From: Henckelia pumila
Lineage: Eukaryota; Streptophyta; Magnoliopsida; Lamiales; Gesneriaceae
Direction of reading: 5' to 3'
Assembly (NCBI RefSeq): GCF_033568475.1
Contig: NC_133122.1
Location: forward strand, 143,661,402-143,725,401
DNA length: 64,000 nucleotides
Shown: in pieces, positions 1 to 11,601 of the stretch
How positions within the stretch are numbered: position 1 is the stretch's first letter
Layout of the letters: each line of letters opens with the position of its first letter
Made by a program: the position numbers and the translations under genes
Notes under the pieces: model-generated
The model's database searches: none
The model's input: only the letters and a program-made list of their open reading frames with translations
Told to the model about the DNA's origin: nothing

Positions 1-786
1 TGTTCTAAGTTGTGGTGGTTGGTAGAGTTTCCTTTAATGATCCCTAGGCGGCTGACGATACCGATAGTCGAGGATGAGCGGTGGTCGAAGTTTTATGCTG
101 TGGCTAGTGCCTTTTTTGCACCTGTGGTGCTGGCAGTCCTATGGAACAGTCAAGATGATTCGGGTAATCTGGCTAAAGGAATTGTATATGTTGTTGGTTT
201 TGTTGTTGGTGGTGTACTTGGATTCCTGGCGCTGCGATACACGAAAAGAGAGCACCCACCTAGAAAGTTTCTACTTCCTTGGGTTCTAGGTGGATTCTTT
301 ATGAGCATAATCTGGTTCTACGTGATTGCCAACGAGCTGGTTGCACTGCTCGTGGCATTCGGCGTGATCCTAGGAATCAAGTCGTCGCTCCTCGCCCTTA
401 CTGTCTTGGCATGGGGAAACTCGTTGGGCGATCTCATGGCGAATGTCGCCATTGCGATGAACGGTGGGGATGATGGCGTGCAGGTCGCTATTTCAGGATG
501 CTTTGCAGGACCTATGTTCAACACCCTCGTTGGTTTGGGCCTCTCCCTACTCATCGGAGCTTGGTCCAAAAAGCCATCGGTCTACACCATTCCGCGAGAC
601 GACACCTTGTATTACACTATCGGGTTTTTATTGTTGGGGCTCGTCTGGTCTCTCGTCGTGTTGCCACGAAATGGTATGCAGCCTGGAAAATTATTGGGAG
701 CCGGCCTGATGGTCATTTACCTGAGCTTTTTAACTCTCAGAGGAAGCATCGCTATAAGTGATGGAATGCTCAACGGTTCGAGCTAG
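1..786 (+). CDS. CCX: Cation/calcium exchanger (CCX family), C-terminal part
   Basis: The frame is open from base 1 to a TAG stop at 784-786, giving about 261 residues. The start lies off the window, so this is the C-terminal half of a protein usually 550-600 residues long. The sequence shows hydrophobic membrane segments and the second alpha repeat of the CaCA exchanger superfamily. That repeat contains GNSLGDLMANVAIAMNGG followed by AGPMFNTLVGLG, the CCX form of the ion-binding helices, in which acidic and Asn/Ser residues coordinate cations. CCX proteins exchange K+, Na+, Ca2+ or Mn2+ across plasma or endomembranes, but the substrate cannot be read from sequence. No intron is visible in this part, as is usual for CCX genes. 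The protein ends in a short polar tail. The family call is firm; the paralogue number is unknown. Confidence 0.93.
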   Translation, partial: CSKLWWLVEFPLMIPRRLTIPIVEDERWSKFYAVASAFFAPVVLAVLWNSQDDSGNLAKGIVYVVGFVVGGVLGFLALRYTKREHPPRKFLLPWVLGGFFMSIIWFYVIANELVALLVAFGVILGIKSSLLALTVLAWGNSLGDLMANVAIAMNGGDDGVQVAISGCFAGPMFNTLVGLGLSLLIGAWSKKPSVYTIPRDDTLYYTIGFLLLGLVWSLVVLPRNGMQPGKLLGAGLMVIYLSFLTLRGSIAISDGMLNGSS

Positions 787-1480
787 AGTGACGATCGAAT
801 AGAGCAAGCCAGGGCCGGTCGATGACTATAGAACTTAGTTAAATTAACTGTTTCTCCTTGTGTTGTGTGACTGTGTAAAACTTGTAAATATAACAGTACC
901 CGAAAGCTCGATTATGAGTCGTATCACCATATATATTAGTCTGATACATTGTTCTGGATTTACATTTTTGAAAGTGCTATAGATCTAATGCAAGTTTTTG
1001 TGAGACTGTGTTTTGTAACAATGTGTTGTTGCTACGAATCCCATTTGGTTATTCATATGTGGCTGAAATTTCAAGATGTTGAACTTGCAAAATGATGTTA
1101 TTCAACTTAAAGAATGGGAGTTAGTCCATATGTTGGCATTGATTGCTAGAGTCCAAGAATGATGGAGAATATTTCGCATTATCTTCTAAAGTGTGATGTG
1201 AAAAATATATATATATATAACCAAACATTATCTTTTCTTATCACTTTGGCATATATCGTTAAATTTTTTTTTTTTTTTGTTTTTTTTGTTTTTTTGGATT
1301 GGATAAATCCGCCGAATGATAAATGATTGACCTTCCTCGCGACGCTTAGCAATGAGATGTGGGCAGGATTGAAGGCGAGAGCACCCTTATCCCCAACCTT
1401 GGCTGATGTCGCGAACTCTCTTGTCATAAATATTTATATATGATATAAAATGGGAGAACGTACATGTTTTGTTACGTAAC

Positions 1481-1512
<32 letters not shown>

Positions 1513-1752
1513 TTATTATTATTATTATATTTTGTCTCGGTGTGTTGATTTGATTCATAGCAATATTCGGATATGTCAACAATGTAAGGTGACACGCGAT
1601 CATTTTACATACAACAAAATTACAAATTAGTGGATTAAAATCGTCAACTGAACAAAACAAGATTAAAAAAATTGCAAAAAAACGGTTTTCCATGTAAAAT
1701 GTCCGTCAATTTCTCATTAAATCTCCATACCGGTTGAGTCGACGCTACCCAG
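787..1752. other. 3' flank of the CCX gene, no further gene seen
   Basis: AT-rich DNA containing the presumed 3' UTR. It has a T-rich run near 1265-1290 and an (ATT)n microsatellite at about 1481-1528. Short open frames here have no recognisable coding character. Confidence 0.6.
1481..1528. repeat. (ATT)n microsatellite
   Basis: About 15 ATT units with one interruption, in the gap after the CCX gene. Confidence 0.9.
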
Positions 1753-1868
1753 GGTAGTGTTCTGCGAGTGACGTGGCGATTCATGATTGATTAAAATCAG
1801 AGGGCTCCACGTGGAACCCACTATTTTTAACCAATCATGGAGTTACACGTCACTCGCAGGATAATGTT
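1753..1868. mobile_element. Short palindromic MITE, Mutator-like
   Basis: A 98-bp element (1762-1859) is almost entirely one inverted repeat. Each arm begins CTGCGAGTGACGTG and the arms meet at TCCACGTGGA. It is flanked by imperfect 9-bp direct repeats, GGTAGTGTT at 1753-1761 and GATAATGTT at 1860-1868 (7 of 9 match), the target-duplication length of Mutator-like elements. It has no coding capacity. Transcription would give a long hairpin RNA. Confidence 0.75.
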
Positions 1869-2127
1869 CTGCGGGCGGCATGTACTAAACCCTCTATACC
1901 ATAATAAAATATATATATCATCATCAATCATAAAAATATGTGAATCAATATCAAAATTTTACATTGTGTATTGTCAATTTTATTTTTTATTTATATATAC
2001 TTGAGATATTTGACGATGATATTTTTGTAAAATTACTTATTACTAGTATCTTATTCGTGCAATGCACGGTATATAATTGTATGTGATTATAATTAAAATT
2101 CATAGATTTTTATTAACTATTTAAAAT

Positions 2128-2295
2128 GACAAAAATTCTTATGAGACGGTCTCAATGGTCATTTTTTAGATAAGTCTCTTATATAGATTATTTATTAAAA
2201 AGTATTACATTTTATACCAAAAATATTACTTATTATCATAAATATGGGTCAGGTTGACCTGTCTCACGGATGAGACAATTTCACATAATGTTACA
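2128..2295 (-). mobile_element. GAGACGGTCTCA-family short dispersed repeat, copy 1
   Basis: A repeat of about 168 bp in reverse orientation. It aligns over its whole length with copies at 3545, 14722 and 31323. Termini carry the inverted motif TATGAGACGGTCTCA, and the body contains GACCTGTCTCACGGATGAGAC. It is non-coding and MITE-like. Confidence 0.75.
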
Positions 2296-3544
2296 CATTT
2301 AAAATTATCATTCTAATATAATTAATATTCAAATTTTAAATTTTATTATAAAATATTTATGTCATTTGAGATAAAACTCAACTGCAGTATCTCACATTTT
2401 TTTATTTCGCATTAATTTTTTTCTAACAATATTTCATGTTTTATATGTTAAGATATACCTTGATATTTATTTATTTCATTAAATTGTTATTTTGACACAA
2501 ATTTACTTTTGTTATTTTATCACATATTTTTATGCATAAGAATTTATGTATTTTTAATTGTAAACTATCAATTTGAATTTATGCATTCATATCTATCTAT
2601 ATTTTTTGAAATATTATATGACATTCTTTCTTATATATATATATTAATTTTTTGGAACATATACCATGCATTTTAAAGTCTAAATTTATATGATGACTTT
2701 TGATATTCTGTCACTATAATTAATAGCACTTTCTATTTATATTATTAATTATGTATACTTGCATTCTATAAAATAATTTATATGTATAGTTCAAAAAAAT
2801 TATATATATATATATAGATATTTTGAGTGGGTAGATTAGTTACTAATAAAAATAAATTATAAATTAATTTTAAAAATCTATATTATTTTATTTTTCAAAA
2901 TTTTACAATACATTTTTTTTAAAAAAATAAAATTCAAAATGATGACCAAAATAAATGATATATTATAATAAATATAAACACATAAATATAAAATTTTATT
3001 TTCAAGTAATTGATTAACTTTTTATTTTTTTAAAATTTTTTTGATTTTGATCAAAATTTAATTATGCATTTATTTGCTGTTTATTTTTAAATATTGATGT
3101 GAAAAAAAATATAAATATTGATAAAATTTGTTATTTTTTAAATATTTTTTAGCAAAAGAATCCTTTGATTATTTAAATCATATTAAATTTTGAAATTTAA
3201 TTCTATGTTATTTAAACACTATTACTATTATTTATATATATTTTTAGCATAAAAATCCTATAATTATCTAACTCATATTAAATTATGAAATTTAATTTAT
3301 ATATTATATAAACATTAATATTATTATTATTATTATTATTAAAAAATAGTTTGAACATTTATACAAAATCCAAGAAGACATTCATTTATTTTGTCTTGGA
3401 ATATGTATCAAATAGTTGTCAATAACTAATATTCTTCACAATAATTTATTATTTTTCTATCATTAATTATCTTTTCATTTTTAGTATTAATTTTTAGGCG
3501 AAAAAATTTTTAGTTTTTTTTTTTTGGAAGACTATTCTGTTTTT

Positions 3545-3717
3545 AGAGTAACACTCCTGTGAGACGGTCTCATCCGTGAGACGGGTCAATCCTACCCATA
3601 TTTATAATAATAACTAATACTTTTGACATAAATTGTAATACCTTTTAATGGATAACTCATACAATAGATCCGTCTCATAAAAATGACCCTTGAGACAATC
3701 TCATAGGAGTTTTTGCC
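3545..3717 (+). mobile_element. GAGACGGTCTCA-family short dispersed repeat, copy 2
   Basis: About 173 bp. The 5' end ACTCCTGTGAGACGGTCTCA is an inverted match to the 3' end TGAGACAATCTCATAGGAGT, giving a terminal inverted repeat of about 20 bp. The interior has GTGAGACGGGTCAAT. No clean target duplication could be fixed. Confidence 0.8.
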
Positions 3718-5437
3718 CTGTTTTTATATATATATATATAGATGATAATGTCAAAATTGTCAAATAACGTGCATACTAGATATGATCCAGTTTCCAAAAA
3801 GATTGAAATCCCAAAATCTTTGGTTATTATTTTTTGTTTAGATGAATTGAACATATTTTTTTCACGAAAATCTTAATTCAAGAATATTGAAATTCCAAAA
3901 TTCGTTGGTTTTATTTACTTGTAGATTAAGTGAAATAAAATTTTCCACACAAATTTAATTTGTAGAAGATTGAAATACCGATTTTTTTTTGTTTTATTTG
4001 CTTGTATATAAAGTGAAAAAAATTTCCCACAAAAACTTAATTTTTTTAAAGTCTTGATATTAATATATTTTATTTGAAATAAATCAAGATTATTGATTTA
4101 AAACAATTAATTAAAATGACAAAGTTGAACAATTAAAACATGTGTTACCGAGATTTGTGCTATGAGAATGTTCGACAGTTAATTAGAATTCACTAAGGTG
4201 ATACGTATATTATCGGATATAGAAGAGAGACGATTCTTATAGATATTTCGTGATGATTTATTATATATATTGATACTTTAGGAAGTCAATGGTATCAGGG
4301 CCCTAGGAAGACAAGAGCATTAGAATTGTTCTCCTATATATCAATATATATATAATAATAATGAATAGTCAATTAACTGGAAATCCATTGGATTGAACCA
4401 AGTAATTAGAAGTGGAATGACTTGTAAGTTGGGGTTACTGAATTTATTAATTGTTTTAGTTTGAAGCGTGTTTGATTCTATTATATTCCCAAAAAAGAAG
4501 ATATGCATGACTTGCAAACGAACCCACGGAATATTTCAAAAACAAATCAAACCGGTGGGTCCGCCAGAATCTGCTTCCCATTGCGTGTGGGCCACTTCAC
4601 TCAGCTTTAACGTACGCACCCATCCTTTCAAATCAATTTTTTTTTTTTAAAAAAATATTATTATTATTATTATTGTGAGCTGAGTTTACCGAGAGTTCTA
4701 TTTTTTATGATTTAATATTAATATAAGATGTTCCCGAGAATATTTTATTATAAACAAAAAATTATTGATCGAAGTAGTCTATTTTTATTTTGTAGTGACT
4801 AGTGTGATGTTCACGAAAACATCTTTCCAAAAAAAAAAAAAGTGCTTCTCCTAATGTGCATAGAATAGACTACTCGTCAATTATTGTGCCTAACAAAATT
4901 ACCAAATAAAATGATACGTTAACATCTTCACTAATCAATCCCCTTCAACAACTCCGGAAATTTTGATTTCAATAGTTGACATATTGATATGCGTTGCTAT
5001 AGACGTTTTTTTAAAAACAGACACCAGACGTAATTACTTCAACTTGTTTGTTGCAGTTTGATTTAATTTCGAGAAAAATTATTGCAAGATCGTTTTAAGG
5101 ATTACTTTTTTGAGCTTGATCTCTTGCACGATATCCTCTTAATAATTCTAGCAATATCTCAATACTTTTTGCTTTTGGCTGAAAGTACAGATCTGATCCA
5201 TCCGTCTCACAAAAGATTTACTTATAACACGTGGTTGTATTTTTTTTTTGGGACTTTAAAATGATCTATCAGTAGTGATCCAAAAATATTTGATTATAGG
5301 CTTTGATGTACAGAGTTCCAATAACGAAGAAGATATCGACATGGATAATTGCTAACAATAAATTACGCTAGATCTGTGTTGCTAAAACCAGATCGTACAA
5401 TACACTCAAGTTGAGAACCAAGGGTAACAACATTACA

Positions 5438-6141
5438 AGTAGATTGATAAAACATATTTAAAATGTTTTTTTTTTAGACAAAACTAGAAATCTTATTAAG
5501 AAAGATTATAATCATTCATTACAAGATTGACTAGCCAAGAAGGAAAGATCTCAGGTTCCCAAATAAAATGGGAAGGGGATGAAAGAGTAAAAATTGCAAT
5601 TTTATGCGCAACAATATTAGCCGGTCGTAAAACATGAGTAAGCTTAAGGCCAAAAAGATCGTCCAAAGAAGATCGGATACTCATTGCAATAGCACCAATA
5701 TAACCAACATCCTCTATTGGATTGGTGACTGCTTGCACCGCCAGAAAAGAATCAGTCGATATTTCATGAATTTTCAAACCTCTATCCTTTACCAAGCAAA
5801 GGCCTTCCCAGATAGCTTGTAGTTCCCCATATACTGCAGATGGTGGTTGGGCAATTATTTTTGCCAAATGCTAACAAAGCTCGGCCTTCATGGTTCCTTA
5901 CAATCCCACCTACCGAATAAACTCCATTATTTTCATTGATAGCTGCATCCACTTCCAATTTCAATTTTTGAGGACCCGATCGTTTCCATCTATCACTTGA
6001 AGGACTTTTCTTTTGCACCTCTCCCAAATTTAAGGCTGCTCGTGCCGTTTGGAAATCAAGCAAGAAACTGTCACTCCATTCTAAACCAAATTAACCAAAC
6101 ACTTTATAAGTAGATGTATTGATAAAACATATATTAAAGTT
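5438..6141 (-). mobile_element. 5'-truncated LINE with RNase H domain and target duplication
   Basis: On the minus strand a body of about 640 bp (5465-6108) ends in a poly(A) tract, seen as a T run at 5467-5475. It is bracketed by near-identical direct repeats containing TTGATAAAACATAT, at about 5438-5464 and 6109-6141, which are long target-site duplications typical of LINE retrotransposition. It encodes the C-terminal RNase H-like domain of plant LINEs in two overlapping frames (5782-6063 and 5496-5867). These include LKLEVDAAINENNGVYSVGG, STDSFLAVQAV and a late THVLRPANIVAH segment. One frameshift near 5865 separates the two parts. The reverse transcriptase and endonuclease are absent, so this is a dead fragment. 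Confidence 0.85.
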
Positions 6142-6406
6142 AGACCATGTGATAATTAAATAAATACAAGAGGAGAAAAAAAATACAAATATACAAAAAA
6201 AATTATTAAAAAGAAGGAATTTTATGTATTTTTCCAAAATTTGAATTCTTTTTTTTTTTTTTTTACCCGGGAAAGGAGCCCACCAGACAAACTCTGCTAC
6301 AAATGATATGACAAGTCATCGAGCAATTTTAATTATGTATATCCGATTATATAGTAGCTTTTACATCATGCATAGAATGATTTCACACTGAAGTCAGATG
6401 AGTAAA

Positions 6407-6413
<7 letters not shown>

Positions 6414-6483
<70 letters not shown>
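6414..6483. repeat. (AT)n microsatellite
   Basis: About 35 uninterrupted AT dinucleotides; likely length-variable and prone to assembly error. Confidence 0.95.
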
Positions 6484-6487
<4 letters not shown>

Positions 6488-6613
6488 TAAGACTTTTACA
6501 AGCGTTGAATTGATTATATTTGAGGAGAGCATTATTGAGGTCCATGAATGTAAAATAATCTACACAAGAACGAAATCCAAATATCTCCAATAAAGTCTAC
6601 ACATACATTATCT

Positions 6614-7972
6614 CGTCTTAGAGCATGTTCAACAACATGAGAAAATTGATGTTGTGAAGTTGATAACTTGATCGTATGATAATGTCAACGTTGATAACTT
6701 TACTGTATGTTTTTACAGTGATGTGTGGATGTTATAACGATGATGTTGAAATATTATATTTTTTATTTTATTTAAATAATTTTTTAAAACATAATAAAAT
6801 TACACATAATTACCACAATTTTAAAATAACATAACTACATTTTCAAATTACACATAATTTTAAAAACATAAAATAATTATCCAAAAAACACACATGAATA
6901 AAAAAAGACACATAAAATTCATTTTATATTTTATAAAAAAATAAACATAAATTTAAAAAGACCCATAAAAACACACATAATTTTATATTATTAATTTTTT
7001 AATTTATTTAAGATTTTTAAATTAAAAATAATTTTTAAAAATTAAAATAATGTTTGAGATGATATGACCGTTGACTATTGATTTCAAACGATTAGATCAT
7101 CTTAAATCTTTTTATTTTATTTTTTAAAAAAATAATATTAGTGAACTTCATCACAAGATAGGTTTTCGCGTAAGGTCTCATCACTTCCACGCACGTAGTC
7201 CACAGATAACATCTGTGTGCGAGATCCTCATCTCTTAGAGAGGCACAAGAGCAAGTGAGGAAATGAACCGAAAAAAGAGTTGGGCTTCCTCGCCGTTGTA
7301 TATGATTTTAAGATGAAATCTCGACTCTAAGGGTATGTACAAGGGGCGAGGAAGCCCCACGAGGAAGTGGCTTCCTCGCCTCACTTCCTCTCCTCGCCCC
7401 TTCAAGGGTGAGGACATCGCACGAGGAATGCGATGATGCAGGCGGGGCCCGTGCGATGACCCGCCTGTAATCTTTTTTTATTTTTTTTATTATTATTTTT
7501 TATTTTGTTTTTAAAACTTTAAATTAATCTAATGGTCAGATTAATCTGGATAGTTAGAGATCCAACGATCCAGATTAATCTGATCTTTTAAATTGTAAAA
7601 AATAATTTTAAAATTATAAAATTAATGTTAAAAAAATTAATTTTATTTGAAAAATAATTTATTTTGTTGTTGGTAATTTATTTTAATTTTTGTATTTTTT
7701 AAAAATTTTAATTTAGAAAAATTTATTGATTTTTTGTAATATTAAAAATTTAATTATGAGTAATTCTAATTTTTTTAATTATGTGCATTTATTTTGTGTT
7801 TAAATAAATTATATTTAATAAAATAAAATTTTAATATTTCAACATCCTCTCTATAACATCATCTCACCCTCGCAAAACCAAACAATAAAGTTATCATCGC
7901 TGATATCATCATGTAATAAAGTTACCAACTTCATCACACCAACTTCATCTCACCATTGAACATGCTCTAAAG
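6614..7972. mobile_element. 1.35-kb non-autonomous DNA transposon with long terminal inverted repeats
   Basis: The left end TTAGAGCATGTTCAA and the right end TTGAACATGCTCTAA are exact inverted matches. The two arms stay clearly related for roughly 200 bp inward, sharing TTGATAACTTTA-like and GATGTTGAAATATTA-like blocks. The middle (about 7130-7470) is unusually GC-rich and holds its own inverted repeats around GGGCGAGGAAGCCCC. No transposase frame is present; the 60-residue minus frame at 7235-7417 falls in the inverted-repeat core and is judged chance. A target duplication could not be assigned, because the flanks read TTA on the left and TAA on the right. Confidence 0.75.
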
Positions 7973-8074
7973 AATGCTACAATTCTTGTACAATCTTTTA
8001 AATGTGCCACGTGTCACTAGTTAATTGTCTTTTCGTGTCAATTATATATACATAGTAATAGGAATTAGAGCATT

Positions 8075-8632
8075 GTTTGGGCCATATTTTCATAGTCAGA
8101 CTGATGATCAAATGATTCAAATCGGTCTACTTTAAAAAGATGTTCATTCGATCTAATCGTTTTAACCGAAATGTCGAATCGAAAACCGTTTTTATAATAC
8201 AATAAAATGAATAATACATTTTGAATTTTAAAAACTCAAAAATATATTTAAATAGACAAAAAAATATATTTCAATGACTCGAAACTAAATAAATATATTC
8301 AAATATTAATTATAGTTGTACATTTAAAATAATTAATAAATTAATTTTTAAAAAATATATTATTACTAAAACAATTAAATAAAAATTCCAAATAATCATG
8401 TATGTATATGTGTAACAAAATATTAAATTTAAAGTTTAAAAAAAAATTAATTTTTCGAAAATAGATAAAAATTCGAAAAACAGGTTTTTCAGTTCTTGAT
8501 CGATTTTGATCGGTTCGAGTCAATTGACCGTTAAAACAATTTTTTAGGGTGTTTCGATCGGCCTTACCAGTTGTGATCGGTTTTCTGTCGAACCAATCGA
8601 TCTGATATGATTTTGAAAACATGGGTTTGAGC
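8075..8632. mobile_element. hAT-type non-autonomous element, copy 1 of a ~540-bp family
   Basis: The element spans 8083-8624 (542 bp), flanked by near-perfect 8-bp duplications, GTTTGGGC at 8075-8082 and GTTTGAGC at 8625-8632. The ends are inverted matches of the type CATRTTTTCAWARTC. The body is AT-rich between two segments with GATCGGTT/AACCG motifs. It aligns along its length with the copy at 22277-22807. The 113-residue minus frame across it has no recognisable domain. Confidence 0.8.
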
Positions 8633-10104
8633 TTTGGAGAAGGAGATTTGATCTCCCACATCTGGCTATATATTCGTTGCATTCTTTCCTGGCCTGTAGT
8701 CGCATATTTGAATGTTATAAGTTTTACGTCAGCTAGATACTACTCGATGTCTTTATAAGTACTTTGTTCATGCATCAACTGCGCACTCGAACTCTTTAGA
8801 TTTAATTTCCACTATATCTCTTTGATCTTTATAAGAACGATAACTGCACATTAATATTGAACTCTGCTATCTAACGCTCGTTAGTCGTCTCAATCTTTCT
8901 TTTCTGGTAGCTTAATAATTTGGCACAGTTAATTAACTATGTGTTTTAGTTATTTTAATTGCATGTGCATTTACACTTGTTTCATGGTTACAAATTAATA
9001 AATTAGTTATTTTTTCGTTTCTTTTAGACCAATAATTAGATTATATAATTCTACAAGTCTTCTAAAACCATTTCATCCCTTGATGCGATAGAAAACGTAT
9101 GTTATTTATGGGCTCCCTTTGGCTCCTTATTAATGCACACACACATTCAAAGTTTTGTTGTTAGTTAATTTTTATTTTTAAATATGGGAGATTTTTAATT
9201 GTCTTGAACTCGAGCGTCCAAAACTTTAGATATTTATGACAAACGAAAATTGAGTTCTGAATTCTTTCTTTTCGAAATTATTCAAGCAATCAAATTATAT
9301 ATGTATCTAACATTTTCTTAATTTGGGAAAGTTTACAGATATATATTGTTGTTTATTAATTTTTGTTTTGAATATCTTGGAGGGATGATACTCATTACTA
9401 CAGCAACATAGTACGAGACAAATTTCTTAAGGACAGTGTAATCACCTTAAAAACAAAATCATATTCTGGTTTTAAAAAAAACCATTTTTTCTAGCATAGA
9501 CATGCAACTTTGTGCTTAACCGCATTCACTAAGCAAAAGAATTACACTTCTTACTTAATTCTGCACTCATGCATCCTAACAAAATTTTCATTTAATTTAA
9601 TTGCCATGCTTCCTTATAAAATACCTCCGACAAAAAAGAAAATCAATCGATTCCTCGTCCACGATGTGGCATGGTGCATGCTTGCATTATGCTTTTTATT
9701 TATTTTTTAAAAAACTTTTTCTCGCTTTTGTCAAAGGTGGGAATCAAACACTAATTATATGTCAATAATTAAACAGCTACATATTATATACGCATAATGC
9801 TAAGATCTTGGCCTTTTATTTCCGTTGATAAAGTTGAATCTTCAAATATGCATAAATCATGTCCTTCCGATACAATAAGCCAACATGTATATTTTTACTT
9901 TTCTCTATAATTAAGTCTGCAGTGAGACGATTTCATCATTAGCGGGGAGACTAAGGGACAAGGGACAACTGCCCCTCTTAATTTTTTTGTAAATTAATTA
10001 CTAAAATACCTTTATTTTAAAAATTAAAATTTATCAAGATAAATTAGGAACCAAACACGGTAACACAAGAGCGGTGCTAGAAAATTTAAGCTAAGCTTCA
10101 TTAT
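8633..10104. other. Gene-free stretch, nothing recognised
   Basis: AT-rich unique-looking DNA. A short fragment related to the GAGACGGTCTCA family occurs near 9918-9945. No coding region, RNA gene or structured repeat was recognised. Confidence 0.5.
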
Positions 10105-10442
10105 TTAGTGAGTGTTTGCAATAGATTGTGCTTTTGTAGAAGTGATTAATTTATAGATTATAAAAAATTAAGAAAAATCAAAAGTTGGTAGTGTTTGGAA
10201 ACAAGTGTGAAAATCTAAAATCAAAGTTGGGTAGTGTTTGATAAATAAGTTATTAGAGTGATTTTAACAATGACCTTCTTATTAGAATCAATAATCATAA
10301 TCACCACATGACTAGCTTTTAGATTTCAATTAAGTTAAGCATAAGCTAACACATAATCTAGGTTTAAGAAACACACAAAAATAATTTTTTTTAAACCAAA
10401 AGCTAACAATCATTTTTTTTAGTGATTGCAAACACTCTCTTA
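10105..10442. mobile_element. Tourist-like MITE (PIF/Harbinger type)
   Basis: A 332-bp element (10108-10439) has terminal inverted repeats GTGAGTGTTTGCAAT / ATTGCAAACACTCTC. It is flanked on both sides by TTA (10105-10107 and 10440-10442), the 3-bp target duplication of PIF/Harbinger elements. It is non-coding. Confidence 0.75.
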
Positions 10443-10888
10443 GTATCTAAAAAAAATTGAGGTCCAAACAATAAGATTTTTGAACTAAAAACAAATAGGT
10501 TTTAAGTTTTTTAAACCTAAAAACCAGTTGTTCAAACAAAAAAAGATACAACATTATCCATTAGCTTATAAGCTTCTGACATTGGTTTTGATTTTAACAG
10601 TGACAACCACTATAGTTGGCAGAACATTTTCTGCTATGAAAATTATTAAGAATCATTTTCGTAATCGAATGAGAGAAAATATATTTAAATAAAATATAGT
10701 AAAAAAAATTATATTGTAAAAAATATATTTGTTATGTTATCGAATGGAGTTATTATTATAATAATAACTTTCGGAAAATATTACTAAAAAAATAAGTAAA
10801 TATTAAAGTCGTAGGGGTCAATTAGTTAAATTTGAAATTTAACACTATTATTTAAATTTTATTATTATATTTTGAATTTTTTTTATGA

Positions 10889-11001
10889 TTATTGGAGTGT
10901 TTGCAAGTTCTAAAAATAAGTGAATATGAATTTTTTTTAACAAATTTGTGAAGAAAAATTTCATAATCACTTATTTTTTGAGGTTGTAAACACTATCTTT
11001 A
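10889..11001. mobile_element. Small fold-back MITE related to the one at 10108
   Basis: A 107-bp element (10892-10998) is mostly inverted repeat: one arm runs GAGTGTTTGCAAG to AAATAAGTGA and returns as TCACTTATTTT to TGTAAACACTATC. It is bounded by TTA on both sides. The ends share the GTGTTTGCAA core with the 332-bp MITE 450 bp upstream. Confidence 0.65.
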
Positions 11002-11004
11002 TAC

Positions 11005-11090
<86 letters not shown>

Positions 11091-11096
11091 GATCTT
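11001..11096. repeat. (AT)n microsatellite with ATAC interruptions
   Basis: Nearly continuous AT dinucleotides directly beside the small MITE at 10892-10998. The DNA that follows contains GGATCCGTCCCTGG, a motif often seen at transposon ends. Confidence 0.9.
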
Positions 11097-11601
11097 TGGT
11101 TCTCTATCCGACTACCTTCCCTTGACATAATTCTTGGATCCGTCCCTGGATCTCACCGATCAATATTCTTGAGACAGTCGATCAAATTTCATATTTATAG
11201 TAAAAAAATAATATTCTTTCATAAGTCATATCATGTCCAAATTAAATTTGTCAAACAAAATCACGTATACTAGCTAGCTAGGTAATGGGAGTTTTTGTAT
11301 TTATCCGTATATAAACATTAGCTGAAGTCTGACTATTTTAAACACCTTACCTAATTAATTATTTTGAATTTGGTATGAATATCACATAGATTCAACAACT
11401 AAGATCAATTTCCAAGTTGAGAATATATATACATCAAAATCATTTCGCTTCAATCAAATTATAATATTCCAAAAGAAGCCCAAGAAATCGAAATTGTTGT
11501 GCGTTTTTTTCAACTCAAAACCAATCTTATCCGATCCCTTGTTAGCAATTTCAATACGGTCAAAAGCTAGCTAGTCAATTGATATTAATCCAACGATTTG
11601 A

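Larger units (their letters stand above)
1869..5437. other. Gene-free, very AT-rich stretch
   Basis: No gene seen. It contains two copies of the GAGACGGTCTCA-ended repeat (listed separately), AT and ATT runs, and low-complexity T/A blocks. Short open frames at 4468-4650 and 5082-5264 are judged chance. Confidence 0.6.

Noticed and set aside
4270-4330. TGGTATCAGGGCCC resembling an LTR primer-binding site
   Set aside because: No LTR borders, polypurine tract or coding remains could be recognised around it, so a retroelement call is not supported.
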